Source of the DNA: Lachnospiraceae bacterium
GTDB lineage: Bacteria; Bacillota; Clostridia; Lachnospirales; Lachnospiraceae
Assembly (NCBI GenBank): GCA_017463225.1
Contig: JAFTPO010000045.1
Span: forward strand, 36,226-100,225
Direction of reading: 5' to 3'
Length of the DNA: 64,000 bases
Shown here: piece after piece, positions 56,467 through 64,000 of the stretch
How the letters are laid out: every line of letters starts with the position of its first letter
Numbering within the stretch: the stretch's first letter is position 1
Translations under genes and position numbers: made by a program
The notes under the pieces: generated by a model
What the model was told of the DNA's origin: nothing
Databases searched by the model: none
What the model saw: the letters and a program-made list of their open reading frames with translations, nothing else

Positions 56467-57294
56467 TTATTTTCTTTTAAACAGTTTTGCGGGTCTATGA
56501 CCTGCTCCGGTAACAAACTCATCTGTCTCTTCTACAAATTCTGATACCTTTCTTCTGAAATTTGCAGGAGTAAGTGAAATATTCATAATAGTCTCCACAA
56601 CGCTTTGGAAGGCTGTAAGAGTGAACTTTTCCGGCAGGAAATCAAATATCAAATCATAGTCCTTGGAACTATCTCTAAGCAATGTAATAGCTGTAGCTAT
56701 AATTCTCCCATGGTCAAAAACCAAAGAATTCTTATCCATCACCTCAAAATCTGTTTTCTTAAATATGGTCTTGAGACGCTTTAGCTTCACAGAGATTACA
56801 ATATCATCATCACTAAGCTTTAAATTATAAATATCTCCTTCATAATCAAAGGAAAGATTGAACCATCTGGCTTCTACTGCATCTGTTCCCGCCTCAGGTT
56901 TAATAAAATCACTGATAATAGACAAATACGCATTAGATATTATTCTACCTCTGGGATCTCTATCAAGTTGGCTAAATACTCCTACAGGCATCAACGACAC
57001 AGGCAAAACCCCTGTTTCTTCTTTAATCTCTCTATATGCACATTCCTCTACAGTTTCTGTCTTTCTCAAGAATCCTCCAGGAAGCGCCCATGCACCTTTA
57101 AATGGATATTCACCTCTTTTTACCAGAAGCACAGATAAGCTGTTTTTGGAATTATGTCTATAGGTATCACCATCCTCCGTTCTAATCCTAAAAGCAACTA
57201 TATCTGTTGTAACAGATGGTCTATCATATTCCTCAATATTATAACCGGATAAAAATGCCTTCTCATCACTTAATTGAGATTTATAATCCTCCAC
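56467..57294 (-). CDS. NUDIX-HTH transcriptional regulator of NAD metabolism (NrtR family)
   Basis: 275 residues. The N-terminal NUDIX domain carries a complete box (G74 to V96: GFLRKTE, then REIKEETGV). The C-terminal winged helix has FTLTAFQSVVETIM, FRRKVSEFVEET and GAGHRPAKLFKRK, the mark of NrtR proteins. These bind operators of NAD genes and respond to ADP-ribose. It is the first gene of the operon it most likely controls (pncA, Prs-like, NAMPT-like, nadE). The intact NUDIX box leaves open that it also hydrolyses ADP-ribose; many NrtRs have a degenerate box. Confidence 0.85.
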   Translation of the reverse strand: MEDYKSQLSDEKAFLSGYNIEEYDRPSVTTDIVAFRIRTEDGDTYRHNSKNSLSVLLVKRGEYPFKGAWALPGGFLRKTETVEECAYREIKEETGVLPVSLMPVGVFSQLDRDPRGRIISNAYLSIISDFIKPEAGTDAVEARWFNLSFDYEGDIYNLKLSDDDIVISVKLKRLKTIFKKTDFEVMDKNSLVFDHGRIIATAITLLRDSSKDYDLIFDFLPEKFTLTAFQSVVETIMNISLTPANFRRKVSEFVEETDEFVTGAGHRPAKLFKRK

Positions 57295-57320
57295 ATTTGC
57301 ACCTCCTTTGTTATTTCTAT

Positions 57321-57353
57321 ATTGATATTATCACATTGATATTATCTTGTAAA
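57321..57353 (-). promoter_or_regulatory. NAD operon promoter with two tandem operator-like boxes
   Basis: Minus-strand TTTACA (57348-57353), 17 bases, TAATAT (57325-57330). Two identical 12-base copies of GATAATATCAAT (57335-57346 and 57321-57332) repeat at a 14-base period. Each contains the palindrome GATAnTATC. One box lies in the spacer and the other covers the -10. The start codon follows 27 bases after the -10. Confidence 0.7.
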
Positions 57354-57363
57354 GTAGTTTTTC

Positions 57364-57394
57364 AAAAAAATACCGAGGAGCTTTCACTCCTCGG
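57364..57394 (-). terminator. Intrinsic terminator after the chemoreceptor gene
   Basis: The perfect 8-bp GC-rich stem CCGAGGAG/CTCCTCGG with loop CTTTCA is followed by TATTTTTTT on the minus strand, 12 bases after the stop codon. Confidence 0.92.
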
Positions 57395-57406
57395 AAATAA
57401 TTATAA

Positions 57407-58885
57407 TTAATTTATATTAACCAGATTCTGTGCCATCTCATTAATACCACTAATAATCTGACCAACCTCACTGGTTATCTCACTATTCTCTGCACTGCTC
57501 TCATATGTCTCAGTAGAGTGAGCTGTAACCTCTTCAGTTGCCGCTGATATAGCTTCAATACCCTCAACTATAGCCTGGTTATTCTCTGTAAGCTCCTCAA
57601 CAAGGCTCTTGAGTGTAACAGATTCCTGGAATACCTCTTGAGCACTAACATTTATAACCTCAAAGCTATCTGCTACATTGTGGGCTGCATCACTTTGAAT
57701 GTTGCTATTGCCTATCATACCCTCTACTACCTCAACAACCTGTTCAAGCTCTGTAGAAATATTAGCTATCAAAGATGCTATACTCTCTGTAGCATCCTGT
57801 GTCTGAGTAGCAAGTCCTGAAATCTCTGATGCAACAACTGCAAATCCCTTTCCAGCCTCCCCTGCTCGCGCAGCCTCAATACTTGCATTAAGAGAAAGCA
57901 AGCTGGTCTGGCTTGTAATCGATTCAATCAAACTAACTATAGACTGCATCTGGCTTGCATACTCGTTAAGCTCAGCTAATTCCTTTGAAACCTTTGCATT
58001 CTCACTATTTGAAATATTAACTCTCTCAATAAGGTCATCTATATTCTTTTGAGCATTCTCAAGCTCTCTCTTTGTATTATCAAGATTGTTCTCAATCTTA
58101 GCAGATACATCGTTAACCTGTTGAATAGTCTCCTGTATATGCTCTGTCCTTTCCATCTGTAACTGTATAGAGTCCGCAGTATCATTAGTTCCCTGAGCTA
58201 CCTCCTCCATAGAAACCATAGTCTTAGCTGTAGAATCTTCAAGAATAGACATCTTATCTGTTACAATACTAATATCTGATGTTATCCTCTGAGAAGTTGA
58301 AAGAAGCTCATTCATAAGACGTGTAGTACGATTCTTTTCCTCATCTATAACTTCTATTCTGGCGTTGTTAATCTTATTAAGAACAACACTTGACATAATC
58401 ATAAATGCGCAGAAAAGAATTACTGATGCAATACGTATTTCTATATTAGCAAGGTCTTCTGAAGCAATCTGACCGGATATACCAAGATATATAACATGTA
58501 CAATATTACCTAATGCCAATATACCCGAAAATAATATAGAAACCTTCAAATGATTGTAAACAAGTAACACAACCGCTATAAGAAACGCATATACATAAGC
58601 AATTGGAGATACTGTAGTAAAAACAATAAACAGATAAAATACACCAAAGCCTCCGGCTATAATATATTTGATAAGTTCACTTTCCTTATTTTTTACATAA
58701 AATAATATAGAAACTGCTAAAGGAATTATGGCAAGCAAGCAAAATACGGTATAATACCCTGCTGTTCTGGCTCCCTTTATAACCTCTATAGCATAACATG
58801 CAATCAAAATCACATTAATTATCCCATAAGATATGAGTGCTGTCTTGTTACTTAATGTTTTTTCAGAAAATGTTTTAGTATTCAT
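57407..58885 (-). CDS. Methyl-accepting chemotaxis protein
   Basis: 492-residue receptor. The N-terminal half has about six membrane segments (about 15-185) and no large periplasmic sensor, so it likely senses membrane or cytoplasmic signals. No clear HAMP. The cytoplasmic four-helix bundle carries the kinase-contact tip [19 protein letters not shown], with methylation-type Glu/Gln heptads on either side. The signal and ligand are unknown. Monocistronic with its own promoter and terminator. Confidence 0.92.
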   Translation of the reverse strand: MNTKTFSEKTLSNKTALISYGIINVILIACYAIEVIKGARTAGYYTVFCLLAIIPLAVSILFYVKNKESELIKYIIAGGFGVFYLFIVFTTVSPIAYVYAFLIAVVLLVYNHLKVSILFSGILALGNIVHVIYLGISGQIASEDLANIEIRIASVILFCAFMIMSSVVLNKINNARIEVIDEEKNRTTRLMNELLSTSQRITSDISIVTDKMSILEDSTAKTMVSMEEVAQGTNDTADSIQLQMERTEHIQETIQQVNDVSAKIENNLDNTKRELENAQKNIDDLIERVNISNSENAKVSKELAELNEYASQMQSIVSLIESITSQTSLLSLNASIEAARAGEAGKGFAVVASEISGLATQTQDATESIASLIANISTELEQVVEVVEGMIGNSNIQSDAAHNVADSFEVINVSAQEVFQESVTLKSLVEELTENNQAIVEGIEAISAATEEVTAHSTETYESSAENSEITSEVGQIISGINEMAQNLVNIN

Positions 58886-58920
58886 AGGCGCTCCTCACTT
58901 TAAATAAAATTACTAACTAT

Positions 58921-58949
58921 ATTTTACTTTATTAAAACCATTTATTCAA
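58921..58949 (-). promoter_or_regulatory. Candidate sigma-A promoter for the chemoreceptor
   Basis: Minus-strand TTGAAT (58944-58949), 17-base spacer, TAAAAT (58921-58926), 36 bases before the start codon. No convincing flagellar sigma-D site was found. Confidence 0.5.
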
Positions 58950-59013
58950 CAAAAATTGCCATATTTCGCCTTGTTTTTTCAACATAATCTGTCTTAATGG
59001 AAGATGATTTACA

Positions 59014-61161
59014 CTAGTCAATTTTTTGTAATTCTACACGAAAGCTAAGATTCCTAAATGTCTCAAATTTATCAAATTTAATCACATAGCAGGATTCCTT
59101 ATGTCTTACGTCAATAATCTCTCCTGGACCAAACACCTTATGATTAACTCTGTCTCCAGCTTTTAGACCATCCTCTCTTGGTATTCCAATAACCTCTTCA
59201 TTATTGGCAATATAAGCACTTGCACTTCTAATCAAAGCATCATCCAATTCCACCTCATAGTTTAAATACTTTCTGTCCGTATTAAAAATAAACCTTGATG
59301 GATATCTGAAGCTTCCATCATAATTCGTACCCTCTGAATCCGTTAAGAAAAGTGCATTCATAGCTCTGGTATATGCCACATAAGCAAGTCGTCTCTCTTC
59401 TTCTAAAGCATCTTCTGTATCAGTGTGTCCTGTAGGAAATATTCCCTCATTAAGGCCAACAACAAATACATATGGAAACTCCAATCCCTTAGCAATATGT
59501 ATAGTCATAAGCTTTACAGCATCCTGTTTTTCTTCTCTGTCAGTATTTGTATATAGGGCTATGCTTCTAAGATAATCCTCAAGAGTACATATCTCTCCGG
59601 AATTTTTTTCATACTCGAACACAGAATTCTTAAGCTCTGCAATATTTTCCAGTCTTTCATCATCACCCAAACTTCTTAGCATAGCTTCATAACCACTATC
59701 ATTAAGAATTCCTGTTATAACATCAGATATTCTCATATCCTTATATTTCCCTCTATACTTTTCTATTACTCTCACAAAATCCTCTGCCCTAGTGGATAAT
59801 ATAGGTTCTTTATCTAAATTCTCCTGTAACGCTTCATACAAGGAACACTGGTTTTTCTGAGCATAATCTTTAAGGATCTCTATTCTTTTCTTGCCAATAT
59901 TACGTCTAGGTTCATTTACTACTCTGACAAACGATAAATCATCACCTACAGTAAGCATCCTTAGAAAGGATATCACGTCTTTAATCTCTTTTCGCTTATA
60001 AAACTCAACACCACTGTATAGCACATAAGGTAATTTATTCTTAAGAAGCTCCTCCTCAAAGCTACGGGACACATAATGGGACCTATACAAGATAGCTATC
60101 ATACTATAGGGTATACCATTATTATGTAATAGCTTAATCTTATCAGCAACCCACTTTGCCTCTTCATAGGATGTTTTTCCATGATAATATGCAGTAATAA
60201 CATTAGACTCTCTTGTAGCTTCTACCTGATATGGAACTCTATATTTATTATTCTTTATAAGGGAGTTTGCTGCATCGATAATCTCGGGTGATGATCTATA
60301 GTTCTTACTTAAAATAACGTCTGTATATCCTGGATACTCATCTCCAAAATCCACTATATACTTTACATCTGCGCCTCTCCAGGAATATATGGTCTGGTCG
60401 GGGTCACCGACTATGAACAAATTCTTATGATAATCACTGATTATCTTTGCAAGTTCATAATTAAGATTACTTACATCCTGGAACTCATCTACCATAACGT
60501 ACATCATTCTTTCCTGCCACTTTTTACGTTTATCTTCATAATTACGAAGTATATATAAAGAAACAGTAATCAAATCATCAAAGTCCAAACCAAAGTTTTT
60601 CTTCTGTTCATATAAATATCCGTATATAACCTTCTTCTTAACATTAGTTTCTTTTTCAAACAATTCCTTCAGCTGGCTGCTATCAACGTTTTCTAAAAAA
60701 GAAATATGACTAAACTTAGACTTAAAAAAGGCTATAGCTAATCTAGCTTCGTCAAAGGTCAGTTTATTAGTACTTAGATTTGCCTTCTCATATACATCCT
60801 TAAGCATAGTCTCCGTGTCCTCTGTATCAAGTATAACAAAGTTATCAGGATAATTTATAACATAAATGTCTTCTCTTAAAATATACACACCTAATCCATG
60901 AAAGGTACATATATAACCTACATCCCCATCTCCAATCATTTCCTTGATTCGATTCTTCATTTCCTTAGCAGCCTTGTTAGTAAATGTAACACAGGCAATA
61001 TTAGATGTGGCAATGCCAAGTTCATTAACTAAATACGCATATCTATGAGTTAAAGTCTTTGTCTTACCTGAGCCTGCACCTGCAATAACCCTTACATATC
61101 CTTCTGTTGTTGTAACAGCTTTAATTTGTTCTTCATTTAAACCTTCTAATATATCTTTCAA
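59014..61161 (-). CDS. pcrA: ATP-dependent DNA helicase PcrA/UvrD
   Basis: SF1A 3'-to-5' helicase for repair and clearing replication obstacles. The preferred start is TTG 61161 (GAGAGG seven bases upstream; product MKDILEGLNEEQIKAV), 715 residues; a longer frame reaches 61188. Motifs are GAGSGKTKTLTHR (Walker A), DEFQD (II), GDPDQTIYSWRGAD (III) and TIHIAKGLEFPYVFVVGLNEG (V), then EEERRLAYVAYTRA (VI). The C-terminal Tudor-like tail DRVNHKVFGPGEIIDV is characteristic of PcrA. Confidence 0.95.
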   Translation of the reverse strand: MKDILEGLNEEQIKAVTTTEGYVRVIAGAGSGKTKTLTHRYAYLVNELGIATSNIACVTFTNKAAKEMKNRIKEMIGDGDVGYICTFHGLGVYILREDIYVINYPDNFVILDTEDTETMLKDVYEKANLSTNKLTFDEARLAIAFFKSKFSHISFLENVDSSQLKELFEKETNVKKKVIYGYLYEQKKNFGLDFDDLITVSLYILRNYEDKRKKWQERMMYVMVDEFQDVSNLNYELAKIISDYHKNLFIVGDPDQTIYSWRGADVKYIVDFGDEYPGYTDVILSKNYRSSPEIIDAANSLIKNNKYRVPYQVEATRESNVITAYYHGKTSYEEAKWVADKIKLLHNNGIPYSMIAILYRSHYVSRSFEEELLKNKLPYVLYSGVEFYKRKEIKDVISFLRMLTVGDDLSFVRVVNEPRRNIGKKRIEILKDYAQKNQCSLYEALQENLDKEPILSTRAEDFVRVIEKYRGKYKDMRISDVITGILNDSGYEAMLRSLGDDERLENIAELKNSVFEYEKNSGEICTLEDYLRSIALYTNTDREEKQDAVKLMTIHIAKGLEFPYVFVVGLNEGIFPTGHTDTEDALEEERRLAYVAYTRAMNALFLTDSEGTNYDGSFRYPSRFIFNTDRKYLNYEVELDDALIRSASAYIANNEEVIGIPREDGLKAGDRVNHKVFGPGEIIDVRHKESCYVIKFDKFETFRNLSFRVELQKID

Positions 61162-61230
61162 ACTAATACCTCTCGACAATGCAAACATTTGTTCTTTAAA
61201 TTATACTTTATTCCTAAACATAAGTAAAGA

Positions 61231-61280
61231 AAAAAGTCGGTAATTATTTTAAACCAATGGTTTAATAACTACCGACTTTT
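61231..61280 (-). terminator. Long terminator hairpin after tsf
   Basis: An outer stem AAGTCGGTA/TACCGACTT and an inner stem with AAACCA/TGGTTT pair across about 45 bases. TTTTTT follows on the minus strand. It lies between tsf and pcrA. Confidence 0.88.
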
Positions 61281-61305
61281 TCTTATAAAACTATATTGTC
61301 AAGAA

Positions 61306-62244
61306 TTAGTTTCCTGCCATCTGAGCAGCAACCTCAGCCGCGAAATCCTCATTCTTCTTCTCAAGTCCCTCACCAGTCTCAAAACGGATAAAGTTCTTAA
61401 CTGCAAGATTGCATCCAGCAGCCTTTGCTACGTTAGCAACATACTGAGCAACTGACTCCTTGTTCTCTGCCTTAACATACTCCTGCTCAAGAAGACATAC
61501 TTCCTTAAGCTCCTTGTTAAGTCTACCCTGAACCATCTTCTCGATGATATTATCAGGCTTATTAGCATTCTTAGGATCATTCTTAGCCTGAGCTACAAGA
61601 ATCTCTAACTCATGTGCCTTATACTCCTCTGATACATCTGCAGTTGAAACATACTTTGGATTCATAGCTGCAACCTGCATAGCGATGTTCTTTAAGCACT
61701 CCTCAAGCTCAGCACCTGAACCATCTGTATCAGCCTCTACAAGAACACCAATCTTACCACCAGCATGGATGTATGAAACAACCATACCATCAGTATTTAC
61801 TCTCTCAAATCTTCTTATGTTCATATTCTCGCCGATTCTTGCAATCATAGCTGCGTGTTTCTCAGCAACAGTCATAGAATCATCAAGAGCCCACTTCTCT
61901 TCCTTAAGAGCCTCTACATCAGCTGCTGTAGACTTAACAATCTGATCTAAAACCTCTGATACATAACCCTGGAATACATCATTCTTAGCAACGAAATCAG
62001 TCTCTGCATTAACCTCAACGATAGCTGCAGTCTTTCCATCGTTAATAACTGTAGTCATAACGATACCCTCTGCTGCAATTCTACCAGCCTTCTTCTGAGC
62101 TGTAGCAAGACCCTTCTCTCTAAGCCACTCCATAGCCTTATCGAAATCGCCGTCTGTTGCACCAAGAGCCTTCTTACAGTCCATCATACCAGCGCCTGAC
62201 ATTTCTCTTAACTCTTTTACCATACCTGCTGTAATAGCTGCCAT
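61306..62244 (-). CDS. tsf: Translation elongation factor EF-Ts
   Basis: Nucleotide exchange factor for EF-Tu, 312 residues. Begins MAAITAGMVKELREMSGAGMMDCKKAL (UBA-like N domain). The core has AAIVEVNAETDFVAKND, and the rest aligns with the dimerisation and C modules. It follows rpsB by about 85 bases containing a hairpin. Confidence 0.97.
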   Translation of the reverse strand: MAAITAGMVKELREMSGAGMMDCKKALGATDGDFDKAMEWLREKGLATAQKKAGRIAAEGIVMTTVINDGKTAAIVEVNAETDFVAKNDVFQGYVSEVLDQIVKSTAADVEALKEEKWALDDSMTVAEKHAAMIARIGENMNIRRFERVNTDGMVVSYIHAGGKIGVLVEADTDGSGAELEECLKNIAMQVAAMNPKYVSTADVSEEYKAHELEILVAQAKNDPKNANKPDNIIEKMVQGRLNKELKEVCLLEQEYVKAENKESVAQYVANVAKAAGCNLAVKNFIRFETGEGLEKKNEDFAAEVAAQMAGN

Positions 62245-62280
62245 TATTATATCCTCCTAAATAATTATTTATAAAATACA

Positions 62281-62314
62281 AGCCATGCCTGCAAGTTAGC
62301 AAGCAAGCATGGCT
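62281..62314 (-). terminator. Hairpin between rpsB and tsf
   Basis: An 8-bp stem (AGCCATGC/GCATGGCT) around an 18-base loop, followed on the minus strand by a T-rich but interrupted stretch. Perhaps a partial terminator or attenuator that sets tsf below rpsB. Confidence 0.5.
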
Positions 62315-62329
62315 ATCTATGTCTTATGA

Positions 62330-63076
62330 TTACTCCTCAGTTTCCTCAGCGTCAGCTGCCATTGACTCAGCCTCAACATCTGAAACAGCGTCAGCACCCT
62401 GATTAGCCTCGATAACAGCATCTGCCATCTTTCCAACGATAAGCTTTACAGCTCTGATAGCATCGTCGTTACCTGGGATTACATAATCAAGCTCCTCTGG
62501 ATCACAGTTAGTATCAGCAATACCAACAAGTGGAATTCCAAGTGAGTGTGCCTCCTGGATACAGTTCTTCTCCTTACGAGGATCTACAACGAAAATCATA
62601 TCAGGAATAGTCTTCATCTCCTTGATACCGCCAAGGTTCTTCTGAAGCTTATCCATCTCCTTCTTAATCTCGATTACTTCCTTCTTAGGTAATACATCAA
62701 ATGTACCATCCTGCTCCATAGCCTCATACTTCTTTAACTTCTCAATTCTAGTCTGAATAGTCTTGAAGTTTGTGAGCATACCACCTAACCATCTCTCGTT
62801 AACGTAGTACATACCACATCTCTCAGCCTCTGACTTAATAGCATCCTGAGCCTGCTTCTTAGTACCAACGAAAAGTACCTTTCCACCCTCAGCTACGCAA
62901 TCTAAAATAGCCTTGTAAGCCTCATCAACCTTACCTACAGACTTCTGTAAGTCGATGATATAGATTCCGTTACGCTCAGTATAGATATACTCAGCCATCT
63001 TAGGATTCCATCTTCTTGTCTGATGTCCAAAGTGAACACCTGCCTCGAGTAACTGCTTCATTGAAATAACGCTCAT
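62330..63076 (-). CDS. rpsB: 30S ribosomal protein S2
   Basis: 248 residues from ATG 63076 (GGAGGTATATT upstream). Signature [25 protein letters not shown]. The central [14 protein letters not shown] and [17 protein letters not shown], and the C-terminal [21 protein letters not shown], are intact. The C terminus has an acidic tail not in E. coli S2. First gene of the rpsB-tsf operon. Confidence 0.98.
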   Translation of the reverse strand: MSVISMKQLLEAGVHFGHQTRRWNPKMAEYIYTERNGIYIIDLQKSVGKVDEAYKAILDCVAEGGKVLFVGTKKQAQDAIKSEAERCGMYYVNERWLGGMLTNFKTIQTRIEKLKKYEAMEQDGTFDVLPKKEVIEIKKEMDKLQKNLGGIKEMKTIPDMIFVVDPRKEKNCIQEAHSLGIPLVGIADTNCDPEELDYVIPGNDDAIRAVKLIVGKMADAVIEANQGADAVSDVEAESMAADAEETEE

Positions 63077-63140
63077 AATATACCTCCTGGTTTTAACTTC
63101 TGTGGAATTCAATTTTTAGCATACATATTTACTAAAAACG

Positions 63141-63175
63141 AGTAGAAACCATCGCGTTTATGGCACCAATCTACT
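63141..63175 (-). promoter_or_regulatory. Structured leader upstream of rpsB
   Basis: Stem AGTAGA/TCTACT with an inner CCAT/ATGG pairing lies in the rpsB 5' untranslated region, between its promoter and the ribosome binding site, followed by CGTTTTTAG on the minus strand. Candidate autoregulatory site for S2; no such leader could be confirmed here. Confidence 0.4.
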
Positions 63176-63207
63176 GATTCTTCCACATGTTTTTTCACAC
63201 GAAGTCG

Positions 63208-63236
63208 ATTATAGCATAAAAAAAAAGTGCTAGCAA
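63208..63236 (-). promoter_or_regulatory. rpsB promoter embedded in the upstream terminator
   Basis: Minus-strand TTGCTA (63231-63236), 17-base spacer, TATAAT (63208-63213). The -35 lies in the loop and arm of the terminator hairpin, and the T-run forms most of the spacer, so termination and initiation sites overlap. Confidence 0.7.
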
Positions 63237-63247
63237 GCACTTTTTCT
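63219..63247 (-). terminator. Terminator after the MltG-N-like gene
   Basis: Stem AGTGCT/AGCACT with extending A/T pairs and a T-run on the minus strand (reads CACTTTTTTTTT). It shares bases with the rpsB promoter. Confidence 0.85.
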
Positions 63248-63263
63248 TATTTTATAGGTTATT

Positions 63264-63869
63264 TTATTGTTTATCTTCCTTTATAAGGGCCTGTGCAAGC
63301 TCTTCATATGACATGCCGCTACTAAATTCATAATCATTTATTCTAATCTGAGTTGAATAACCATTCTCATTTAAAAACTGATCAAAATCTGCATAATCAT
63401 CTATAATGCCTGCATCCTGCAAAAGTAAAGCAACCTCCTGAGATGTCATACCACTTGTTACCGATATCTTTGCAGTAACTTTATCGCCTTCTTTAGCTTC
63501 TGTGGTATTATCACCGGTTGAGGCCTCTGTTGTAGCTTCCTCAGTAGATGCTTCTGTTGTAGAATTCTCTATAGCACCATCTACAACTCCCTCAAGAGAT
63601 ACATCATCACCTATGATTGCTTCTGTAGTAGTAGCCTCAGTTGTGATATCCTCCTTAGTTGTAGGTGCTTCAGTTGTAGAAGCTGTATCCTCCTTGGCTC
63701 CTATTATAACTGTATCTTCCTCCATAACCATCCCAAGATTCTCAGCTCGCTCAATTATTTCCTTATCAGTAAGCTTTCCGGCTCCGGTGGTCAAATAGGC
63801 AACAAGCATAATTAACGCTCCAAATATTACACCTACGCCCACTCCTCTTAAAAAGTATTTTAATTTCAT
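63264..63869 (-). CDS. Membrane-anchored protein with MltG N-domain-like end, no catalytic domain
   Basis: 201 residues. One membrane anchor (about 10-30), then a cytoplasmic-to-outside linker with a Thr/Glu-rich, repeat-like low-complexity stretch (about 60-125, TTEA units). The last 65 residues (ISVTSGMTSQEVALLLQDAG, then FDQFLNENGY and GMSYEELAQAL) resemble the LysM-like N-terminal half of the MltG/YceG family. The catalytic lytic-transglycosylase half is missing. Its ATG overlaps the stop codon of the SwrB-like gene (TAATG). Function unknown; a wall-binding or regulatory role is possible. Confidence 0.7.
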   Translation of the reverse strand: MKLKYFLRGVGVGVIFGALIMLVAYLTTGAGKLTDKEIIERAENLGMVMEEDTVIIGAKEDTASTTEAPTTKEDITTEATTTEAIIGDDVSLEGVVDGAIENSTTEASTEEATTEASTGDNTTEAKEGDKVTAKISVTSGMTSQEVALLLQDAGIIDDYADFDQFLNENGYSTQIRINDYEFSSGMSYEELAQALIKEDKQ

Positions 63870-64000
63870 TACTTCGCATCTCCTTGATATAAATCTACTA
63901 CAAGCTTAACCTCACCAACGCCTAAGCCAAGATGCTTAGCTATTTCAAGTATACTAAGTCCTGACTTGTGCATTTCCAGAATAATATCCTTACTTCCATC
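63869..64000 (-). CDS. C-terminal end of a SwrB/DUF6115-like helix-turn-helix protein (partial)
   Basis: The last 43 codons of a minus-strand gene running off the right edge. The end reads IILEMHKSGLSILEIAKHLG followed by LGVGEVKLVVDLYQGDAK, a helix-turn-helix typical of DUF6115/SwrB-like proteins. In B. subtilis swrB sits between sigD and rpsB, and here the same neighbourhood (before rpsB) is seen. Product name is inference from this and the HTH; only the end is visible. Confidence 0.65.
   Translation of the reverse strand, partial: DGSKDIILEMHKSGLSILEIAKHLGLGVGEVKLVVDLYQGDAK

Noticed and set aside
58950-59013. Sigma-D/FliA promoter before the chemoreceptor
   Set aside because: A TAAA with a distant CAGATTAT is too far from consensus; a sigma-A-like site fits better.

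Overview
The window is a stretch of low-GC chromosome from a Gram-positive, spore-lineage anaerobe, most likely a member of the Lachnospiraceae (Clostridia). The grounds are AT-rich DNA, SpoIIGA and SigE, a class B sortase, six clostridial hydrophobic-W (ChW) repeats in a secreted enzyme, a MscL with a zinc-ribbon tail, and a Bacillus/Clostridium order of housekeeping genes. I see no IS element, CRISPR array, integrase or prophage. Most genes lie on the minus strand.

Layout. 1-3.1 kb: a truncated subtilase gene (minus) diverging from spoIIGA-sigE (plus). 3.1-12.7 kb: tRNA-Leu, sortase B, NUDIX, a class B PBP with its SEDS partner, a U32 RNA-modification-type protein, zapA, ruvB, ruvA and divIVA. 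12.9-21.4 kb: an RNase H-fold nuclease, then ssrA (tmRNA), smpB, rnr, secG, eno, mscL and gpmI. 21.5-25.9 kb: accessory genes (lipoprotein metalloprotease-like protein, GH5 glycosidase, MIF-type tautomerase, two unknowns). 26.1-29.2 kb: tpiA, pgk and gap. 29.4-37.1 kb: a PHP phosphatase, an AT-rich two-gene unit (tandem AAA+ ATPase plus unknown partner), iscU-iscS and a SpoVB-like flippase. 37.1-41.5 kb: metA, ligA, a pseudouridine synthase and an unknown. 41.5-49.4 kb: tRNA-Arg and the complete rimP-nusA-rnpM-L7Ae-infB-rbfA-nrnA-truB-ribF operon. 49.6-52.6 kb: a GHL10/ChW secreted enzyme and an S66 peptidase. 52.8-57.3 kb: a five-gene NAD operon. 57.4-64 kb: a chemoreceptor, pcrA, tsf, rpsB, an MltG-N-like protein and a truncated SwrB-like HTH gene.

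The genes form recognisable modules: late growth to sporulation (spoIIGA/sigE), wall synthesis (PBP/SEDS), Holliday junction resolution (ruvAB), ribosome rescue (ssrA/smpB/rnr), lower glycolysis split in two by a six-gene insert, Fe-S assembly (iscS/iscU), transcription-translation coupling (nusA operon) and NAD metabolism.

The two places most worth following up are (1) the NAD operon at 52.8-57.3 kb. Here a divergent PRPP-synthetase-like protein sits next to a NAMPT-family protein under a NUDIX-HTH regulator, with tandem GATAnTATC boxes in the promoter. The arrangement recalls the phage NAD+ reconstitution pathway NARP1. (2) The AAA+ pair at 30.4-33.8 kb, which has a possible attenuated leader and a partner protein I cannot assign to any family.
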